DNA of 64,000 nucleotides from Rhynchopus sp. YZ270_cl-10 (lineage: Eukaryota > Euglenozoa > Diplonemea > Diplonemida > Diplonemidae), in the NCBI GenBank assembly GCA_964035575.1, contig OZ037846.1:1143501-1207500 (forward strand), given 5' to 3'. Under the pieces are notes generated by a model. It saw only the letters and a list, made by a program, of their open reading frames with translations. It searched no databases and had not been told where the DNA came from. Positions 10,437 to 21,578 of this stretch are shown here, piece after piece. The translations under genes were made by a program, and so were the position numbers. Positions within the stretch are counted from its first letter, which is position 1. The number at the start of each line of letters is the position of its first letter.

Positions 10437-12265
10437 GTGACGGTGCTGTGCACACTTTCCTGAGCATTTACTTAAATTAGACAACCCACCCCACACCCTC
10501 TCTTGAACTTCTGCATGCCTCCCACCACATATTTATCATTTCCTTTTCACATCCTTGACAAGTAGTGTACCTACGTAGGCGTTTACCTGAAGTGTGGATA
10601 CAAAGTTAATCTGCCCTGAGTTGCATTCGACTCCACTGCACCACGAGGAAGGGAAGGTGGAGAGAGTTTTGCCTGATGATTTCTTTTTCCAGTTCGTGAG
10701 TGCGCGAGTCTTTCTCAAGAAGGTAGCGTCTGAACAGAGCAAACTAACATAGAACGTCGTTGGCACAGTGATTGTGGATACTTCGAGGGGAAAGAAATGC
10801 AACGATTCCCCCACCTTTGTCAAATGTTTTCTGTTCTTCCTGAATTGAAAATATGTGAATCTAATGTTCTTTTCCCTTTGTATTCACCTGCACACTGTGA
10901 TAACGTAAAAATGTGTTTTAGAAAACGGTCCAGAAGCAACTGTCTAGCTTTGTTAACTCTTTGTATCCCCTTTGGAAGAACATGCATGATTTTTTTCTCC
11001 CACAATGTGCTTTCTCATCTTTGATTGGAAAGTATATGAAACTAGTTACGTTCGATGGGAAAGAAAACAACTGTTCTCATTTCCTCAAATGAAGTTATCA
11101 AATTTGGTACAAAAAATGCTGCATATTCTCTGATTTCTATTACATTGTTTTGCTGTCTGTTTTGTTTTTTTTCCCCCTCTTCCCCTTTCCCCCCTTTTCG
11201 GTTAAGGTGACTTAGCACGACAGGCTTAGGTTCATCTTAAAAACTTTGCTTTATTTTAATTGTGACCGCAAAAACGTCATTTTTCATTTTTGAATGAAAC
11301 ATTACCACAATGGAGATTGTGCGGCGATGAGTGTAATAGTTTCGTTGTGTCCTTGGTTGTCCGGTATTCATTTTGTTTGGTGCTACGAGTCATGTATCTG
11401 ACATATAAACGCCAACAAAAAGAATTACCTCCCCCCCTTTCCCGTGCTTTACGTGACATCTGGCTGCAGATGGTGTACGGTTCTTCGTCACAGAGCCGCT
11501 CCGGTACACCGCTTTTATTTTATTTCCTTTTTCTTTGGTTTTTTTTGTTCAGCTTCGTGAGTCTGCTCATTTGTTTGCATGCCCAATGCTGTATCAGTGT
11601 TTTCTTTTTCAAGTGTGTTTTTCCTTCAACAATTAGACGAGAGATCCCCGATGGACCAACTCCATCTTTCTCAGGGGAAAAAGATGTTTCGATCATCTTT
11701 CATTACAGTAAGGTTTAGGTTCTGACCACCTTTTTATTGCTGGACTGACGAGGGGCAGGAGACCACAAGACAATGTCACCAGAAAAAGCCACAACTAACG
11801 AGAGAGAGTGTGTGTGTGTTTTATCGTCGGGATGTCTTATTATGTGCACTATCGCGCGCCTCGTTACCCAGTCGATGTATTGTCTTTCTTTGTCCTTTGT
11901 GCCTGTGGGGATCACTTCATTTCTCAAGTTCCTTTTTTTGATAATTTTTCAAATGTTTTCTGTTCTCTCCTGAATTGAAAGTATATGAAGTTATCTCACC
12001 TCTTTTCTTCTTCCCCTTCCTCCCCAATTGCTGCAATAAGGCGTTGTACATGTTTTCATGAACCCTCAGGACAAAAGGGTTGGGCGAGGTGCCCCAAAAG
12101 TGCCCAAAAATACCCGCCTTTTTTCTCTTTTTTTCCCCCCAAAAAAAAAAATCCAGAATTATGCGATGTCGCATAATTCGGCCTGAGTAGCTATTTCTCT
12201 GATGTGACATGCCATGAATGATAACAGATTGAAATTTTCTACTTTCAGTTTTTGCGTCCCCCTCC
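10437..12265. other. Intergenic unit B-C, compact version
   Basis: Contains the shared 3' flank, then AT-rich non-coding DNA. The TA at 11214-11215 is a second empty site for the 264-bp MITE. The C-run plus TTTCCCGTGC at about 11430-11446 is an intact poly-C site. I see no gene. Confidence 0.6.
12156..12179. other. Perfect hairpin GAATTATGCGA-TG-TCGCATAATTC
   Basis: An 11-bp perfect inverted repeat with a 2-nt loop. It is kept intact at 47495-47518 and with one arm mismatch at 18540-18563 and 24998-25021. It lies at the distal end of the divergent minus-strand tract, where it could mark a transcript end or a protein-binding site. Confidence 0.5.
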
Positions 12266-13098
12266 TTACTTTGGCAGTAGCTCAGCACGGATGATGGGAA
12301 TTAGTTGCGCCCGATCTGGAGCGTCGAGAGCAGCCCACTTAGCACTGTCCCTCTTCAACTTTTTCGACACCACCCCTGACGATTGTGTCGGCAGCGGCAC
12401 CAGCAGACCCTCCTTCTGTGACTTCTCCACCCCTTCCTCCTCCATGCATTTGTCGAACAACTGCCACACCGGACTGCACACCCTTACCACGCTCCTTGGA
12501 GCAGGGATGCGGAGATGGGGCGCAGCGAGAAAGGGCTCCTTTCTTCCTTCACATCATCGTCCGTGCCGTCAGGCCCCGCCACGTTCACCTCGGGAGATGA
12601 GTGGAGGCCCCTTCCTCTGACACCCGCCCAAAGTCCGCCTCCCATTGCCTGATTGGGGGGACGAACAGCGCGATACCGCGATCCGCGATCCCGTCCGGCG
12701 CCGTGCGCGTCTGGGACTTGCATTGTTTGCGGGCGGTCGCAACCTCCAACTCCTGCAGGTCCCCGAAGCACTCCCACGCCATACTGACTATCTCCCCAGT
12801 CATTTGCAGCTTATTGAATTTCGTTGTCAGGGAGTGGGGTGCCCCCCCGCTTCCCAGCCTTCGCTTATGCCTGAATGCGTGAAGGAGAACTCCTTCTTCG
12901 GGTAGTTCAGGAATTCTACCAACGTGTTGTGGAAAAGACATCGTTCTGTGGGGAAGAGGGGTAAGTTGGTAGTGAAGCAAGATATTTTCTGCAATGAAAT
13001 ACAGAAGCTGTAGGTTTAGAAATTGTTGGTGATGTAAGGACTTTTTTTTGTTGTGTACCGAGAGCGCATGAACAAGACTGAACGGCTGTTCTTATCAA
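12266..13098 (-). pseudogene. Divergent unidentified coding tract upstream of gene C
   Basis: Carries the conserved blocks MSFPQHVGRIPELPEEG, TKFNKLQMTGEIVSMAWE and CFGDLQELEVATARK in one frame, then EVNVAGPDGTDDDV in another and QLFDKCMEEEGVEKSQKEG in a third. The changing frame argues for exons or decay. The part left of about 12660 differs from the D and E versions, marking the edge of the 6.4-kb duplication. Confidence 0.4.
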
Positions 13099-13157
13099 GA
13101 CTCCTCCCCTCCCCTCACAACACCCTCACACCTCACACACCATTGCAGGAATTTCCT

Positions 13158-15200
13158 ATGCATACCAACATGGTGCTGCCGTTTCTTGCTATTTTTATGG
13201 CATCAGTTGTGCCAGTGTCAGGATCAGTTGCACCTGCAACACCAGCGCCTCCGACACCCGCACCCGTTGTTGGGCAGGCTGGACCGACATACTCAGTTGT
13301 GTTTGCACCTGAGTACAGCATGACATGGAACATTACAGGCGACATCATCACGTACGTCTTTACATGCAGTCCGGGTCTGTGGTGTGCCTTTGGGTTTGGG
13401 ACGAGCATGGCGGATGCGGACACTTACACATGCTCGCAGTCATCGTGCTTTGATGGTCACTGCTCTGGGCACGTTGTTCAGGTGCAGGACGTGCTGAACG
13501 ACGTGCTTTCGTACAGCATCGTGGGTGCGACAGACTACACGTTCTCGCGCAAGGTGGACACAATGGACGCTGTCGACACTGTCATCGTGAACCAAATGCA
13601 GGACGTGATCTGGGCGTACGGGCCGTACACAGCTGGCAACCTGGACACACACGAGGCTGGCGGAAGCTACGGGAGCTTGCAGATCAACTTTTTCACTGGT
13701 GCCTCAGCTTCGGTGGGTACGAAGAACAAGCTGGTGTACCTGATCCTCATGTTTGTGCTGCTGTTGCTGCCTGCGATGTTCGTGCCACTGACAAAGCTGT
13801 GCTGCCGCAATGCGTTTGAGGCACCACGTTTCCTGGGAAGGATGATGGTGAAGGGAGTGGGTGTCTACGTGGTGGGAGTGATGTGGGCAGGTGCGGCAGT
13901 GTGCTTCTACTACGCGAACGAGGACAGGCTGGTGTGGTACAAGTCCCTCGGCCACGTTGCGCAGCTGCTCCTGGGCATGAGCTTCTCGATGCCGTCTGGG
14001 AGGCAGAGCTGGATCTGGATCTGCTTTGGGATGCCTCACGAGAAGGTTGTGTTCTTCCACGGCATCATCGGGTTTCTGTTCATGGCAGTCGGGACACTGC
14101 ACGGTGTGATGTACATTGTGGACGGCGAGAACGCATTTACATGGGGTGGTGGACATGTGAACAACCTTGCAGGGACGCTTGCCATTATCTTCATGTTTGC
14201 GCTGTGTGTGACGTCCCTGCCGCCTGTGCGCAGGGGTGCGTACCACTTCTTCCTGATGGCGCACTGGTGCTTCATTCCGTTGATCCTCATCTTCAGCATC
14301 ATCCACGCCACATCCACGGTGCTGTTCCTGATCCCGGGAATAGTCTCCCTGATTGCACAGAGGGTTGTGCGCAACTTCATCGTGCCCTACTACACAGTGG
14401 TGTCGAAGTGTGACACCCCTTCGCAGGCGTACTCGAAGATGCATGTCGCTCCTGCAGTTCCGCCCACAAGAGAGCCGATGTTCAACTTCCACGACATCTT
14501 CCCAGGGATGTACATCAGGGTGCGTGTGAAGTCGCTGTCGAACATGCTGCAGTCGCACCCCTTCTCTGTGATGCGTGTGCACCCGGAGACACGTGGCTTT
14601 TCCATTGTTGTGAAGAACGTGGGGAAGGGAACGTCGACGGACAACATGATCCAAGACCTGCAGACAGGTTCGCTGCTGCGTGTGTCTGAGCCCTGCGGTG
14701 CTGCCTCGATGGACCTGCTCAACTACGACAGAGTGCTGCTTGTTGGCGGTGGTGTGGGTGTGACACCGTTGATTGCTGCACTGAACTACCTGAAGACACG
14801 CAGCGTGTACCAGGAGATGTCAGTGAAGGGACAGAGAGTGCGCCACAGAGTGACCCTTGTGTGGGCTGTGCGTGACGTCGAGCTTCTTGAGCTCCTTGCA
14901 GACGAGCTGATCTCGTGCATCAATGCCATGTCCGACCTGGACCTGCAGATCAACTACACAGGGGCTGTGAACGGAAACCACAACGTGTTTGGGGTGCTTG
15001 GCAGCAAAATCAAGTACGGGAGGCCTGCAATGGAGAAGGTTCTGGAAGGGTTTGGTGACCCAAAGTGGTTCAAGAGTTTGGCAGTTTTCACCTGCGGTCC
15101 ACATGCACTGACTGGTGGGGCGAAGAAGGCTGTGTCAGCGTATGCAGGTCAGTACCCCTGGATGAAGGCTGACGTTCACAACGAAACCTTTGAGATGTAG
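13158..15200 (+). CDS. Gene C: single-DOMON ferric reductase/NOX-like transmembrane oxidoreductase
   Basis: Encodes 680 residues from the signal-peptide Met. Signal peptide 1-22; Pro/Thr linker; DOMON domain about 44-180 with candidate haem ligands Met84 (TSMADAD) and His165; membrane segments from about 191, then a ferric-reductase core with H301-x13-H315 and H369-x13-H383, the spacing for two stacked b haems. HPFSV at 467-471 fits the FAD lobe, GGGVGVTPL at 530-538 the NAD(P) lobe, CGPH at 646-649 the C-terminal nucleotide motif. DOMON faces outside and the flavin lobe the cytosol. Family knowledge supports ferric, cupric or oxygen reduction; the sequence does not decide. The frame is open to 13053, but C-rich DNA plus CAG at 13146-13148 looks like a splice acceptor, leaving the upstream Met (MNKTERLFL) as leader. 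Confidence 0.88.
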   Translation: MHTNMVLPFLAIFMASVVPVSGSVAPATPAPPTPAPVVGQAGPTYSVVFAPEYSMTWNITGDIITYVFTCSPGLWCAFGFGTSMADADTYTCSQSSCFDGHCSGHVVQVQDVLNDVLSYSIVGATDYTFSRKVDTMDAVDTVIVNQMQDVIWAYGPYTAGNLDTHEAGGSYGSLQINFFTGASASVGTKNKLVYLILMFVLLLLPAMFVPLTKLCCRNAFEAPRFLGRMMVKGVGVYVVGVMWAGAAVCFYYANEDRLVWYKSLGHVAQLLLGMSFSMPSGRQSWIWICFGMPHEKVVFFHGIIGFLFMAVGTLHGVMYIVDGENAFTWGGGHVNNLAGTLAIIFMFALCVTSLPPVRRGAYHFFLMAHWCFIPLILIFSIIHATSTVLFLIPGIVSLIAQRVVRNFIVPYYTVVSKCDTPSQAYSKMHVAPAVPPTREPMFNFHDIFPGMYIRVRVKSLSNMLQSHPFSVMRVHPETRGFSIVVKNVGKGTSTDNMIQDLQTGSLLRVSEPCGAASMDLLNYDRVLLVGGGVGVTPLIAALNYLKTRSVYQEMSVKGQRVRHRVTLVWAVRDVELLELLADELISCINAMSDLDLQINYTGAVNGNHNVFGVLGSKIKYGRPAMEKVLEGFGDPKWFKSLAVFTCGPHALTGGAKKAVSAYAGQYPWMKADVHNETFEM

Positions 15201-16391
15201 GTGACGGTGCTGTGCACACTTTCCTGAGCATTTACTTAAATTAGACAACCCACCCCACACCCTCTCTTGAACTTCTGCATGCCTCCCACCACATATTTAT
15301 CATTTCCTTTTCACATTCTTGACAAGTAGTGTACCTACGTAGGCGTTTACCTGAAGTGTGGATACAAAGTTAATCTGCCCTGAGTTGCATTCGACTCCAC
15401 TGCACCACGAGGAAGGGAAGGTGGTGAGAGTTTTGACTGTTTTCTTTCAGTTCGTGAGTTCGCGAGTCTTTCTCAGGAAAGTAGTGTCTGAACAGAGCAA
15501 ACTAACATAGAACGTCGTTGGCACAGTGATTGTGGATACTTCGAGAGGAACAAAAAATGGAACGATTCCCCCACCTTTTCAAATGTTTTCTGTTCTTCCT
15601 GAATTGAAAATATGTGAATCTAATATTCTTTTATTCCCCGTTGTATTCACCTGCATGCTGGGTTCACACAAACATATGTTTTAGCAAACGGTCAAGAAGC
15701 AACTGTCTAGCGTTGTTAACTCTTTGTATCCCCTTTGGAAGAACATACATGGTTTTTTTCTCCCATACTGTGCTTTCTCGTCTTTTGTTGGAAAGTATCG
15801 TGTTTTGAAAAATATGACCAGAAGAATTCGTACATAGGTAAGTAAAAGGAAAAAAAAAGGTTTTTTTGTTGATTGCACAATTACCCTGTTGTAGGGGTGG
15901 TTGGCGAGGAAGTATTTCTCCTTTAAGCTACGATTGTAGATATATAAAAAAACATCCAAAAGATCTATGAGTATTCTGGTCCATATTTTTTTTTTCTTCA
16001 AAATATGGAAAATGAAAGTTGTTTTTGCACGATAACATTTCGAGAGCTTTCACATTTCCTTTTATTTCTTCCACAATGTGCTTTTCTTGTCTTTGATTGG
16101 AAAGAAAATGTAAAATTGTTTTTCCACGATACCAACAGTTCCATCACCATGAATAGGCAGCAACATAGTATATAGCATGCTTGTAGGTGTGAATGCTTGG
16201 TATCATTGTTGTTTGTTTGACATCGATGGTGTGGCTGAAACCAGCTATTATACCTCCACGGTAGAAGTACACAAAAGTGTACATTTTGTTTTTTGTGCTC
16301 AACCACACCAATCGAGTCAGCGTCATTTAAAAGAAAAATAGTTGTGTTCGATGGGAAGGAAGACAAAGTGTTCTCATTCCTCAAATGAAGT
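15201..16391. other. 3' flank and intergenic DNA after gene C
   Basis: Shared 3' flank followed by AT-rich non-coding DNA with long A and T runs. The block at about 15785-16030 is present after C, D and F but not after A or B, so it is a later insertion. No gene is supported. Confidence 0.6.
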
Positions 16392-17699
16392 TAGGGCATG
16401 GCAAGTATTTCTATTGTTTCGCGTCCTGCGTGCGTACAGATTTTTGAGAATTGGGAAAAAAAAACTAGTCCGAAAAAAAACTAGTTTAGGGTTACCTCTA
16501 GAGGTACTCGACTTGGTGGCGTGGTCGGTTCCCGACCGCAAACAAAAATGGGGTGGCGACGGGGGGTGCGCCGCAAAAAACACAAAAAAAAAAAACCTGT
16601 ACCACAAAAAATCACAAAAAATCACATGGTGGGTTTCACTGTACATTGACCCGTCACCAGCGTTCGACAATACGTACTGATACGTATCAGTACGCGTACG
16701 TGGGGGGTATTTCTGGAAATACGTGACTTTATTTTCTCCTCTGAGATGGTGTGAACCGTTGTACGCGGTACAACCGCGGGAGACATACGGGCGAACCACG
16801 GGGAATCTGGAGGGGGTACCCCTTTTTATTTTTATTTTTCCCGTTTTTTGGTGTTTACTCACTCACGGTGGTAAGGGTCACACAGAGTCACGGTTCTAAC
16901 CGAGCGGGGTCGCAAAATTTTCTAATGCGCTGAATTATCCCAAAAAAGTGGTTTTCTCGGGGAAATTTTTTTTTCAACCCCTACAGACTGTACTGTACTG
17001 TACTGTACTGTACTGTACTGTACTGTACTGTACTGTACTGTACTGTACTGTACTGTACTGTACTGTACTGTACTGTACTGTACTGTACTGTACTGTACTG
17101 TACTGTACTGTACTGTACTGTACTGTACTGTACTGTACTGTACTGTACTGTACTGTACTGTACTGTACTGTACTGTACTGTACTGTACTGTACTGTACTG
17201 TACTGTACTGTACTGTACTGTACTGTACTGTACTGTACTGTACTGTACTGTACTGTACTGTACTGTACTGTACTGTACTGTACTGTACTGTACTGTACTG
17301 TACTGTACTGTACTGTACTGTACTGTACTGTACTGTACTGTACTGTACTGTACTGTACTGTACTGTACTGTACTGTACTGTACTGTACTGTACTGTACTG
17401 TACTGTACTGTACTGTACTGTACTGTACTGTACTGTACTGTACTGTACTGTACTGTACTGTACTGTACTGTACTGTACTGTACTGTACTGTACTGTACTG
17501 TACTGTACTGTACTGTACTGTACTGTACTGTACTGTACTGTACTGTACTGTACTGTACTGTACTGTACTGTACTGTACTGTACTGTACTGTACTGTACTG
17601 TACTGTACTGTACTGTACTGTACTGTACTGTACTGTACTGTACTGTACTGTACTGTACTGTACTGTACTGTACTGTACTGTACTGTACTGTACTGTACT
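16392..17699. repeat. Insertion carrying a (TACTG)n array, unit 1
   Basis: At gaagtta (about 16391) copies C and D leave the sequence of copy F and rejoin it near cccccttcgg. The first 595 bp contain several short hairpins (16670-16702 around tacgtatcagtacg; gttgtacgcggtacaac near 16757). Positions 16987-17699 are about 143 uninterrupted TACTG units. I see no inverted ends on this insertion. Confidence 0.85.
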
Positions 17700-17721
17700 C
17701 CCCCTTCGGTGGTGGTGACTA

Positions 17722-17985
17722 CACGACGGTGAAGTAACGGGTGTTACAAGTGGAGTTACATGTAACTTTTGTTACATGTAACCCACTTGTAACGTTACAA
17801 GTGGGTTGCATGTAATGTTACATGTACCACCACCAAAAACCACTGAACTTCACCTAATTTCAGGCAAAATCAGGTGGTGGTACATGTAACGTACTTGTAA
17901 CTGTTACAAGTAGCACTTGTAACGGTTTTTCACTTGTAACGTTACGAGTAACTTCACTTGTAATGTAACATACTTCACCGTCGTG
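17722..17985. mobile_element. 264-bp MITE, TIR CACGACGGTGAAGTA, TA target site
   Basis: Inverted ends are flanked by TA on both sides (17720-17721, 17986-17987). The interior is made of inverted ACTTGTAAC/GTTACAAGT words. Comparison with the empty TA at 6344-6345 shows a clean insertion, which fits a Tc1/mariner-type mechanism. It has no coding capacity. Confidence 0.9.
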
Positions 17986-17987
17986 TA

Positions 17988-18542
17988 CGCACGAGAGGCT
18001 TAGGTTCATCCTATAAACTTTGATGTATTTTAATTGGGACCGCACGGCGATGAGTGTAATAGTTCCGTTGTGTCCTCCGGTTGTCTGGTGGCCCCATTTT
18101 ATTTTTGTCAAAATTCCGGTATTCATTTTGTTTGGTGCTACGAGTCATGTACCTGACATGTAAACGCCAACAAAACAATAACCTTCCCCCCCCTTCCCGT
18201 GATTTACGTGACATCTGGCTGCAGATGGTGTACGGTTCTTCGTCACAGAGCCGCTCCGGTACACCGCTTTTGTTTTATTTGCTTTGTCTTTGTCTTTGTC
18301 TTTGTTTTTGGTTCTAGGTCTACGAGTTCCTTTTATTGGTCAATTTTCAAATGTTTTCTGTTCTCTCCTGAATTGAAAGTATATGAAGTTATCTCACCTC
18401 TTTTCTTCTTCCCCTTCCTCCCCAATTGCTGCAATAAGGCGTTGTACATGTTTTCATGAACCCTCAGGAAAAAAGGTGCCCCACAAGTGCCCAAAAATAC
18501 CCGCTTTTTTTCTCTTTTTTTCCCCCAAAAAAAAATCCAGAA
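17988..18542. other. Intergenic DNA between MITE and divergent tract, unit 1
   Basis: AT-rich non-coding DNA shared with the other units, including a C-run plus TTCCCGTG site at about 18186-18201 and a short CTTTGT hexamer run at 18282-18306. Confidence 0.6.
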
Positions 18543-19476
18543 TTATGCGATGTCGCATAAGTCGGCCTGAGTAGCTATTTTCCTGATGTGACAGGCCTGA
18601 ATGATAACAGATATAAATTTTCTACTTTCAGTTTTTGCGTCCCCTTCCTTACCCGGCAGTAGCTCAGCACGAATCATGGCAATTAGTTGCGCCCGATCTG
18701 GAACGTCGAGAGCAGCCCACTTAGCACTGTCCCTCTTCAACTTTTTGTTGTGTCGGCAGCGCTGCACCAGCAGGGTAACCCCCTTCTGTGCCTTCTCCAC
18801 CCCTTCCTCCTCCATGCATTTGTCGAACAACTGACACACCGGACTGCACACCCTTGCCACGCTCCTTGGAGCAGGGATGCGGAGATGGGGCGCAGCGAGA
18901 AAGGGCTCCTTTCTTCTTCCTTCACATCGTCGTCCGTGCCGTCAGGACCCGCCACGTTCACCTCCGGAGATGAGTGGAGGTCCCCTTCCTCTGACATCCG
19001 CCCAAAGCCCGCCTCCCATTGCCTGATAGGCAGGGAGGACGAACAGCGCGATACCGCGATCCGCGATCCCGTCCGGCGCCGTGCGCGTCTGGGACTTGCA
19101 TTGTTTGCGGGCGGTCGCAACCTCCAACTCCTGCAGGTCCCCGAAGCACTCCCACGCCATACTGACTATCTCCCCAGTCATTTGCAGCTTATTGAATTTC
19201 GTTGTCAGGGAGTGGGGTGCCCCCCCGCTTCCCAGCCTTCGCTTATGCCTGAATGCGTGAAGGAGAACTCCTTCTTCGGGTAGTTCAGGAATTCTACCAA
19301 CGTGTTGTGGAAAAGACATCGTTCTGTGGGGAAGAGGGGTAAGTTGGTAGTGAAGCAAGATATTTTCTGCAATGAAATACAGAAGCTGTAGGTTTAGAAA
19401 TTGTTGGTGATGTAAGGACTTTTTTTTGTTGTGTACCGAGAGCGCATGAACAAGACTGAACGGCTGTTCTTATCAA
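18543..19476 (-). pseudogene. Divergent unidentified coding tract upstream of gene D
   Basis: In this variant the distal segment reads 105 codons (18860-18543) with QLFDKCMEEEGVEKAQKG, KRDSAKWAALDVPDRAQL and MIRAELLPGKEGDAK, the most protein-like part of the tract. The proximal MSFPQHVG segment is in another frame. Function unknown. Confidence 0.4.
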
Positions 19477-19535
19477 GACTCCTCCCCTCCCCTCACAACA
19501 CCCTCACACCTCACACACCATTGCAGGAATTTCCT

Positions 19536-21578
19536 ATGCATACCAACATGGTGCTGCCGTTTCTTGCTATTTTTATGGCATCAGTTGTGCCAGTGTCAGG
19601 ATCAGTTGCACCTGCAACACCAGCGCCTCCGACACCCGCACCCGTTGTTGGGCAGGCTGGACCGACATACTCAGTTGTGTTTGCACCTGAGTACAGCATG
19701 ACATGGAACATTACAGGCGACATCATCACGTACGTCTTTACATGCAGTCCGGGTCTGTGGTGTGCCTTTGGGTTTGGGACGAGCATGGCGGATGCGGACA
19801 CTTACACATGCTCGCAGTCATCGTGCTTTGATGGTCACTGCTCTGGGCACGTTGTTCAGGTGCAGGACGTGCTGAACGACGTGCTTTCGTACAGCATCGT
19901 GGGTGCGACAGACTACACGTTCTCGCGCAAGGTGGACACAATGGACGCTGTCGACACTGTCATCGTGAACCAAATGCAGGACGTGATCTGGGCGTACGGG
20001 CCGTACACAGCTGGCAACCTGGACACACACGAGGCTGGCGGAAGCTACGGGAGCTTGCAGATCAACTTTTTCACTGGTGCCTCAGCTTCGGTGGGTACGA
20101 AGAACAAGCTGGTGTACCTGATCCTCATGTTTGTGCTGCTGTTGCTGCCTGCGATGTTCGTGCCACTGACAAAGCTGTGCTGCCGCAATGCGTTTGAGGC
20201 ACCACGTTTCCTGGGAAGGATGATGGTGAAGGGAGTGGGTGTCTACGTGGTGGGAGTGATGTGGGCAGGTGCGGCAGTGTGCTTCTACTACGCGAACGAG
20301 GACAGGCTGGTGTGGTACAAGTCCCTCGGCCACGTTGCGCAGCTGCTCCTGGGCATGAGCTTCTCGATGCCGTCTGGGAGGCAGAGCTGGATCTGGATCT
20401 GCTTTGGGATGCCTCACGAGAAGGTTGTGTTCTTCCACGGCATCATCGGGTTTCTGTTCATGGCAGTCGGGACACTGCACGGTGTGATGTACATTGTGGA
20501 CGGCGAGAACGCATTTACATGGGGTGGTGGACATGTGAACAACCTTGCAGGGACGCTTGCCATTATCTTCATGTTTGCGCTGTGTGTGACGTCCCTGCCG
20601 CCTGTGCGCAGGGGTGCGTACCACTTCTTCCTGATGGCGCACTGGTGCTTCATTCCGTTGATCCTCATCTTCAGCATCATCCACGCCACATCCACGGTGC
20701 TGTTCCTGATCCCGGGAATAGTCTCCCTGATTGCACAGAGGGTTGTGCGCAACTTCATCGTGCCCTACTACACAGTGGTGTCGAAGTGTGACACCCCTTC
20801 GCAGGCGTACTCGAAGATGCATGTCGCTCCTGCAGTTCCGCCCACAAGAGAGCCGATGTTCAACTTCCACGACATCTTCCCAGGGATGTACATCAGGGTG
20901 CGTGTGAAGTCGCTGTCGAACATGCTGCAGTCGCACCCCTTCTCTGTGATGCGTGTGCACCCGGAGACACGTGGCTTTTCCATTGTTGTGAAGAACGTGG
21001 GGAAGGGAACGTCGACGGACAACATGATCCAAGACCTGCAGACAGGTTCGCTGCTGCGTGTGTCTGAGCCCTGCGGTGCTGCCTCGATGGACCTGCTCAA
21101 CTACGACAGAGTGCTGCTTGTTGGCGGTGGTGTGGGTGTGACACCGTTGATTGCTGCACTGAACTACCTGAAGACACGCAGCGTGTACCAGGAGATGTCA
21201 GTGAAGGGACAGAGAGTGCGCCACAGAGTGACCCTTGTGTGGGCTGTGCGTGACGTCGAGCTTCTTGAGCTCCTTGCAGACGAGCTGATCTCGTGCATCA
21301 ATGCCATGTCCGACCTGGACCTGCAGATCAACTACACAGGGGCTGTGAACGGAAACCACAACGTGTTTGGGGTGCTTGGCAGCAAAATCAAGTACGGGAG
21401 GCCTGCAATGGAGAAGGTTCTGGAAGGGTTTGGTGACCCAAAGTGGTTCAAGAGTTTGGCAGTTTTCACCTGCGGTCCACATGCACTGACTGGTGGGGCG
21501 AAGAAGGCTGTGTCAGCGTATGCAGGTCAGTACCCCTGGATGAAGGCTGACGTTCACAACGAAACCTTTGAGATGTAG
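19536..21578 (+). CDS. Gene D: single-DOMON ferric reductase/NOX-like, twin of gene C
   Basis: The predicted 680-residue product appears identical to gene C throughout, including the DOMON Met84/His165, both haem-histidine pairs, HPFSV, GGGVGVTPL and CGPH. Promoter-proximal DNA is also the same. Only dosage, or a collapsed or duplicated assembly, separates it from C. The frame extends to 19431, but the CAG acceptor at 19524-19526 favours the start given. Confidence 0.87.
   Translation: MHTNMVLPFLAIFMASVVPVSGSVAPATPAPPTPAPVVGQAGPTYSVVFAPEYSMTWNITGDIITYVFTCSPGLWCAFGFGTSMADADTYTCSQSSCFDGHCSGHVVQVQDVLNDVLSYSIVGATDYTFSRKVDTMDAVDTVIVNQMQDVIWAYGPYTAGNLDTHEAGGSYGSLQINFFTGASASVGTKNKLVYLILMFVLLLLPAMFVPLTKLCCRNAFEAPRFLGRMMVKGVGVYVVGVMWAGAAVCFYYANEDRLVWYKSLGHVAQLLLGMSFSMPSGRQSWIWICFGMPHEKVVFFHGIIGFLFMAVGTLHGVMYIVDGENAFTWGGGHVNNLAGTLAIIFMFALCVTSLPPVRRGAYHFFLMAHWCFIPLILIFSIIHATSTVLFLIPGIVSLIAQRVVRNFIVPYYTVVSKCDTPSQAYSKMHVAPAVPPTREPMFNFHDIFPGMYIRVRVKSLSNMLQSHPFSVMRVHPETRGFSIVVKNVGKGTSTDNMIQDLQTGSLLRVSEPCGAASMDLLNYDRVLLVGGGVGVTPLIAALNYLKTRSVYQEMSVKGQRVRHRVTLVWAVRDVELLELLADELISCINAMSDLDLQINYTGAVNGNHNVFGVLGSKIKYGRPAMEKVLEGFGDPKWFKSLAVFTCGPHALTGGAKKAVSAYAGQYPWMKADVHNETFEM

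Larger units (their letters stand above)
12661..19038. repeat. Tandem 6.4-kb unit 1 (gene C)
   Basis: Sequence from 12661 onward recurs from 19039 onward with almost no differences: 6378-bp offset before and 6358-bp offset after a 20-bp deletion in unit 2, then 6458 bp after its pentamer array gains exactly 100 bp. The unit holds the end of the divergent tract, gene C, its 3' flank, a pentamer array, a TA-flanked MITE and the next tract. Confidence 0.9.

Noticed and set aside
16948-17718. Open frame of repeated VLYCT over the TACTG array, and the one at 23306-24190
   Set aside because: A stop-free pentamer gives an open frame of any length; there is no protein signal outside the array.
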